35,973 nucleotides of DNA, taken from assembly GCA_000955785.1 (NCBI GenBank), contig JYOD01000010.1, positions 20,907-56,879 of the forward strand. The letters are read 5' to 3'. The notes under the pieces were generated by a model that did not search any database, was not told where the DNA came from, and was given only the letters and a program-made list of their open reading frames with translations. This document shows positions 32,642-35,973 of the stretch, in pieces (positions within the stretch are counted from its first letter, which is position 1; each line of letters begins with the position of its first letter). The position numbers and the translations under genes were made by a program. The stretch is from Burkholderiaceae bacterium 16. Lineage in GTDB: Bacteria; Pseudomonadota; Gammaproteobacteria; Burkholderiales; Burkholderiaceae.

Positions 32642-32907
32642 TGCTTTTCTTGTAGTCGGGGGAGCGGGCGGCCGGGCGCGGTGAAAATGGTGCGCGGACG
32701 CGGGTTAGAAGGCTGGCCGTAGCACCAGGGGTGCGTAATAGCGGCGTAGGGTACTGTAAGGCTTCTGCCATTTCAATGGTGCCCGCGGAAGGGAACGCCA
32801 AGGGCAATGGTATTTGTCCGGTCGCAACATATCGCCATATTATGGTTTGACGCGGCTTGATTTTTTTCTGGTTTTCGTCACACTTGCCAAATAGTCAGAT
32901 CGGACCG
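32642..32907. promoter_or_regulatory. Divergent wspA / GGDEF-EAL intergenic region
   Basis: This 266-bp head-to-head region must hold promoters for the wsp operon and the dual c-di-GMP protein. It becomes AT-rich from about 32810. A TTGACG at 32847-32852 resembles a plus-strand -35, but no good -10 follows. A short symmetric CCATATTATGG is at about 32835-32845. No gene is supported. Confidence 0.45.
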
Positions 32908-34257
32908 ATGTCGATAATCACAAACAGGGCAGGCATGGTGGCCAGGTCAGAGGCGAGGGCCGGCGCGCCGTCGAACGCGGACCTCGATCCGTTGACCGGC
33001 GTAGCGTCGCGCCAGGCATTCTTGAACACGCTGGAAGGCCGCCTGCGCTCGGAGGCCACCCCGCGCTGCTCGCTATTGCTGCTCGGCATCGACGATTTTC
33101 GTGCTTTCAACGATATGCACGGCCATGCCGAGGGCGATGAAATCCTGCGCCGCGTGGCACGCCGCCTGCGCGACGCCTCGCCGCGCGACGCCATCCTGGG
33201 GCGGATCGGCGGCGACGAGTTCGCCGTATTGCTCCCCTCCATCGCGGATCCCACCCTGGTGCGCCATGTCAGCGCGGCCATCCTTTCGCTCCAGTCGGAG
33301 CCCCACGAATACGGCAACCGGCGCCACCATGTGCTGGCCAGCCTGGGCGCGTGCGTGATGCCGGCCGGCGGCGACAACGCCTCCGATGCGCTGGCATCGG
33401 CCAGCCTGGCGCTGGGCCGGGCCAAGCGCGACGGCGGCCGCACCATCCGCTTCTTCAAGCCGCAGATGCGCACCGACGTGACGACCCGCCTGTCGCTGGT
33501 GCAAGCCTTGCGCGATGCCTACGCGCAACGCCAGTTCGAACTGCTGTACCAGCCGCAGATCGACCTGCGCGATGGCCGCGTGGTGGGCGCCGAGGCGCTG
33601 ATGCGCTGGCGCCATCCGACCCAGGGCCTGCTGACGCCGGCCAGCTTCATCGATGCGCTGGCGGCCAGCAGCGTGGCGGCGGACGTTGGCGTCTGGCTGC
33701 TGCACACCGCCTGCGCCCAGGCGCGCATGTGGTCGCTGGGGTTTCCCGATGCGCCGCGCGTCGCCATCAACCTGTTTGCGGCGCAGCTCAGCGAGAGCCG
33801 CCTGCTGACCGAAGTCCGCCACGTGCTGCGTGAGCTGGCCCTGGCGCCCGAGCGGCTCGAGCTGGAAATCACCGAGACCATCGCCCTGCAGCAGGGCGAC
33901 GAGTTCTCCGGGCAGTTGCAGACCTTGCGCCGGGATGGCGTGACCCTGACCTGCGACGATTTCGGTACCGGCTACGCCTCGCTCAGTTTCCTCAAGTCGT
34001 TCCCGGTCGACCGCATCAAGATCGACCAGTCGTTTATCCGCAATGTCACCGAGAGCCCGGTCGACGCCGCCATCGTGCGCGCCATGGTGAACGTGGGCGG
34101 CAGCCTGGGCATCGGCGTGGTGGCCGAAGGCGTGGAAACCGTCGAGCAGCGGGATTTCCTTGCCGCGAACGGTTGCCATGAGGTGCAGGGCTACCTGTAC
34201 GGCCGGCCTATGTCCCCCGACAAATTTACCGAATTCCTGCGGCAGTCGGCTCGCTGA
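32908..34257 (+). CDS. Soluble GGDEF-EAL protein (c-di-GMP turnover)
   Basis: The product is about 449 residues with no membrane segment or sensor domain. The GGDEF domain (about 25-185) has an intact GGDEF at 101-105 but no correctly spaced RxxD I-site before it. The EAL domain (about 190-445) retains E-A-L at 229-231, the metal-site residues in VAINLFA and LEITET, the CDDFGTGYASL loop, the catalytic Lys in RIKIDQSF, and EGVET. Both synthesis and hydrolysis are possible; the full EAL set favours phosphodiesterase activity. ATG 32908 is preferred, with 32935 as an alternative; neither has a strong ribosome binding site. It diverges from wspA. Confidence 0.92.
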   Translation: MSIITNRAGMVARSEARAGAPSNADLDPLTGVASRQAFLNTLEGRLRSEATPRCSLLLLGIDDFRAFNDMHGHAEGDEILRRVARRLRDASPRDAILGRIGGDEFAVLLPSIADPTLVRHVSAAILSLQSEPHEYGNRRHHVLASLGACVMPAGGDNASDALASASLALGRAKRDGGRTIRFFKPQMRTDVTTRLSLVQALRDAYAQRQFELLYQPQIDLRDGRVVGAEALMRWRHPTQGLLTPASFIDALAASSVAADVGVWLLHTACAQARMWSLGFPDAPRVAINLFAAQLSESRLLTEVRHVLRELALAPERLELEITETIALQQGDEFSGQLQTLRRDGVTLTCDDFGTGYASLSFLKSFPVDRIKIDQSFIRNVTESPVDAAIVRAMVNVGGSLGIGVVAEGVETVEQRDFLAANGCHEVQGYLYGRPMSPDKFTEFLRQSAR

Positions 34258-34367
34258 GCCGGGCGGGCCGGGCCCGCGCCACCATCAGTGCTCCGCCTTT
34301 TCCCCGTTGATGCCATGTGCCGGCTGCCCTGCGCGGCCGCGCTTCCCGCCTGGTAATTTGTTTCCGG

Positions 34368-34397
34368 CTTTGTCCTGCTTCGTCCCGTTTCGTCCCG
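34368..34397. repeat. Three tandem 10-bp TTCGTCCCG units
   Basis: CTTTGTCCTG, CTTCGTCCCG and TTTCGTCCCG follow each other without spacing. A ten-base period fits one helical turn and may be a cooperative protein-binding site, or a chance low-complexity stretch. Confidence 0.6.
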
Positions 34398-34465
34398 CCA
34401 GCCCTGGCTGCCCGACGTGGCGGGGGCCGTGGCGGGCGGCGCGCAGGCAAGCTGTGCCTTTCCCG

Positions 34466-34480
34466 CCTGTCCAGGACAGG
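34466..34480. promoter_or_regulatory. Perfect CCTGTCC-A-GGACAGG inverted repeat
   Basis: A 7-bp perfect palindrome with one central base lies 120 bp upstream of the FecR-domain gene. It is flanked by TTTCCC and GGGAAA-like sequence that extends partial symmetry. No T-tract follows, so an operator is more likely than a terminator. Confidence 0.5.
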
Positions 34481-34599
34481 GAAATATGTGCTTACAAAGT
34501 CAAGTCGGCTAGTCCGGCAGCCTGGCGTTAAGCGAAGTATGGTGATAGCAAGGGTGGCAGGTGTTGGCCCGCGCGCCCATTCTTACCAAGAGGTATCCC

Positions 34600-35973
34600 A
34601 TGTTTTCCGACCGCAGGCCTGGCTCCCGCACGCGCGCCCTGCTCCTGGCCGCCAGTATCGTTTTCATCACTTGGCAACTGCCGGCGCTGGCGCAGTCCGC
34701 CGATCCTTCCGAGCGCATCGCCACCATCACCGATGCCGCCGGCAACCTGAGCTTTGCCCCGGCGGGTTCCGACGACTGGGCGCAGGCAGGTCTGAACCGG
34801 CCCATTACCACCGGCGACCGCCTTTGGGTCGACAACGGCGGCCAGGCCGAATTGCACGCCGGTTCCACGGCGATCCGGCTGGGCAGCGGCACCGCCGTGA
34901 CCGTGCTCAACCTCGACGACAGCGCCACGCAGGTCAAGCTGACCCAGGGCACGCTGCAATTGCGCGTACGCGCGCTGCCGCCCGACCAGCCGGTCGAGAT
35001 CGACACGCCCAACCTGGCTTTCGTGCCGGCCGAGCCCGGCGATTACCGCCTCGACGTGGCTCCTGACGGCAGCAACACGGTGGTCACCATGCACCACGGC
35101 TCCGCCGTGGTGTACGGCGACAACCGCTCGCTGCAAATGCGGCGCGGCGAGCAGATCCGTTTTGCCGGCACCGACCTGGCCGAGGCTGGCAGCGCCACCA
35201 ATCCTCCCCTGGACGGCTTCGACCGCTGGACCATGGCGCGCGATGCGCGGGAGGACAGTTCGCCGTCGGCCCGTTACGTCGCGCCTGAAATGACTGGCTA
35301 TGCCGCGCTGGACGACTATGGCGACTGGCAGGAAGACCCCGGCTATGGCGCGGTTTGGTTCCCCCGCGTGGTGGCGGCGGGCTGGGCGCCTTACAGCACG
35401 GGCTACTGGGCCTGGGTGGCACCGTGGGGGTGGAGCTGGTGCGACGATGCGCCCTGGGGCTTTGCCCCGTCCCACTACGGCCGCTGGGCCCGCATCGGAA
35501 ACCGTTGGGGCTGGATGCCGGGCCCGCAGTCGGTACGGCCGGTTTACGCCCCCGCGGTGGTCGGCTTTATCGGCGAGGGCCACGGGCAAGGACGCGGCCC
35601 GGGCGTAGCGTGGTACCCGCTGGGACCGCGCGAGGCCTACCGCCCGGTCTATGGCGCCAGCCCGGCGTATCTCAGCCGCATCAACCGCTTCGCTGGCAAC
35701 AACGAGGCGTTCAATCGCCATGGCAGGGATGCCTTCATCAACCGGAATGTGCCGGGGGCGATCACAAACATGCCGTCGCGCGCTTTTGTACAGGGCCAGC
35801 GCGTGCCGCCCGGCGCGCGCGGCGTGGCATGGCGCAACCTGCCCCAGGGCGAGGCCAACGGCACGCCGCCGCTGGCGCCCGTCAAGGGCAGCCTGCATGG
35901 CGCGGCCCCGGCGCGCCCGGCGCCACCGGAAGCCGTGCAAAGCTTCGGGCGCCCGGCCATCGCGGCCCGCGTG
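34600..35973 (+). CDS. Exported FecR-domain, Trp-rich (DUF6600-like) protein, C-terminus beyond window
   Basis: The reading frame stays open for 458 codons to the window edge. An N-terminal signal peptide is clear (basic start, hydrophobic ALLLAASIVFITWQLPALA, cleavage likely after ALA near residue 32). A FecR-like beta-rich domain (about 38-190) follows, with GDRLWVDNGGQAELHAG and RLGSGTAVTVLNL. The next part is Trp/Tyr/Gly-rich with repeated patterns such as GYAALDDYGDW, GYWAWVAPWGW, WGFAPSHYGRWA and NRWGWMPG, as in DUF6600 proteins. It is not a classical FecR anti-sigma partner, since there is a signal peptide and no TonB receptor nearby; a periplasmic or cell-surface structural role is possible. 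AAGAGG at 34588-34593 supports the start. Confidence 0.85.
   Translation, partial: MFSDRRPGSRTRALLLAASIVFITWQLPALAQSADPSERIATITDAAGNLSFAPAGSDDWAQAGLNRPITTGDRLWVDNGGQAELHAGSTAIRLGSGTAVTVLNLDDSATQVKLTQGTLQLRVRALPPDQPVEIDTPNLAFVPAEPGDYRLDVAPDGSNTVVTMHHGSAVVYGDNRSLQMRRGEQIRFAGTDLAEAGSATNPPLDGFDRWTMARDAREDSSPSARYVAPEMTGYAALDDYGDWQEDPGYGAVWFPRVVAAGWAPYSTGYWAWVAPWGWSWCDDAPWGFAPSHYGRWARIGNRWGWMPGPQSVRPVYAPAVVGFIGEGHGQGRGPGVAWYPLGPREAYRPVYGASPAYLSRINRFAGNNEAFNRHGRDAFINRNVPGAITNMPSRAFVQGQRVPPGARGVAWRNLPQGEANGTPPLAPVKGSLHGAAPARPAPPEAVQSFGRPAIAARV

Larger units (their letters stand above)
34258..34599. promoter_or_regulatory. Intergenic region upstream of the FecR-domain gene
   Basis: No gene is supported in these 342 bases. 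Present are three tandem 10-bp units at 34368-34397 and a perfect 7-bp inverted repeat with one central base at 34466-34480. A purine-rich AAGAGG at 34588-34593 is the ribosome binding site of the next gene. Confidence 0.6.

Noticed and set aside
34528..35940. Minus-strand open frame of 470 codons at the right edge
   Set aside because: Shadow of the plus-strand FecR-domain gene, which has a signal peptide, ribosome binding site and domain matches.

Overview
The window is about 36 kb of high-GC bacterial DNA with tightly packed genes, short intergenic gaps and frequent ATGA stop/start overlaps. Gene content (a complete Wsp chemosensory operon, a caa3-type oxidase with two subunit III genes, a tctBA transporter pair, many IclR/MarR-type regulators) and codon usage suggest a beta-proteobacterium of the Burkholderiales, most likely Cupriavidus/Ralstonia. 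This is inference from style and content; no marker gene such as rRNA is present. No tRNA, rRNA, CRISPR array, IS element or phage gene was seen.

Layout. (1) 300-5870, plus strand: a small membrane protein closed by a very strong terminator, then a five-gene heme-copper oxidase cluster (subunit II fused to cytochrome c, subunit I, two subunit III-like proteins, subunit IV). Gene order resembles the alternative aa3-type coxMNOP cluster described in Bradyrhizobium. (2) 5959-8750: a DUF2252 protein and a convergent aldehyde dehydrogenase. (3) 8923-13014: a ClbS/DfsB-family protein and an IclR regulator on the minus strand. These diverge from a coupled plus-strand operon of a family III CoA-transferase, a Gln-type thiol dioxygenase (3-mercaptopropionate dioxygenase-like) and an atypical crotonase. 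Together they suggest catabolism of a small organosulfur acid. (4) 13083-17315, minus strand: a three-gene operon of unknown function (large TPR-like protein, PcfJ-like protein, DUF1266 membrane protein), the least explained part of the window. (5) 17636-22781: a MATE exporter, a MarR regulator, a tripartite tricarboxylate transporter pair tctB-tctA without tctC, and a small PadR-like regulator. (6) 22796-23730: a wrecked two-component system in which a response regulator and a histidine kinase have been fused out of frame by an apparent deletion, with two further frameshifts. (7) 23921-32641, minus strand: wspA-B-C-D-E-F-R, a surface-sensing chemosensory system that ends in the diguanylate cyclase WspR. 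A soluble GGDEF-EAL protein diverges from it (32908-34257), so c-di-GMP synthesis and breakdown genes sit head to head. (8) 34600 to the end: an exported FecR-domain/Trp-rich (DUF6600-like) protein cut by the window edge.

The most interesting leads are the unknown TPR/PcfJ/DUF1266 operon, the organosulfur operon with its divergent IclR and ClbS-like neighbours, the deletion-fused two-component remnant, and several perfect operator-like palindromes in the intergenic regions.
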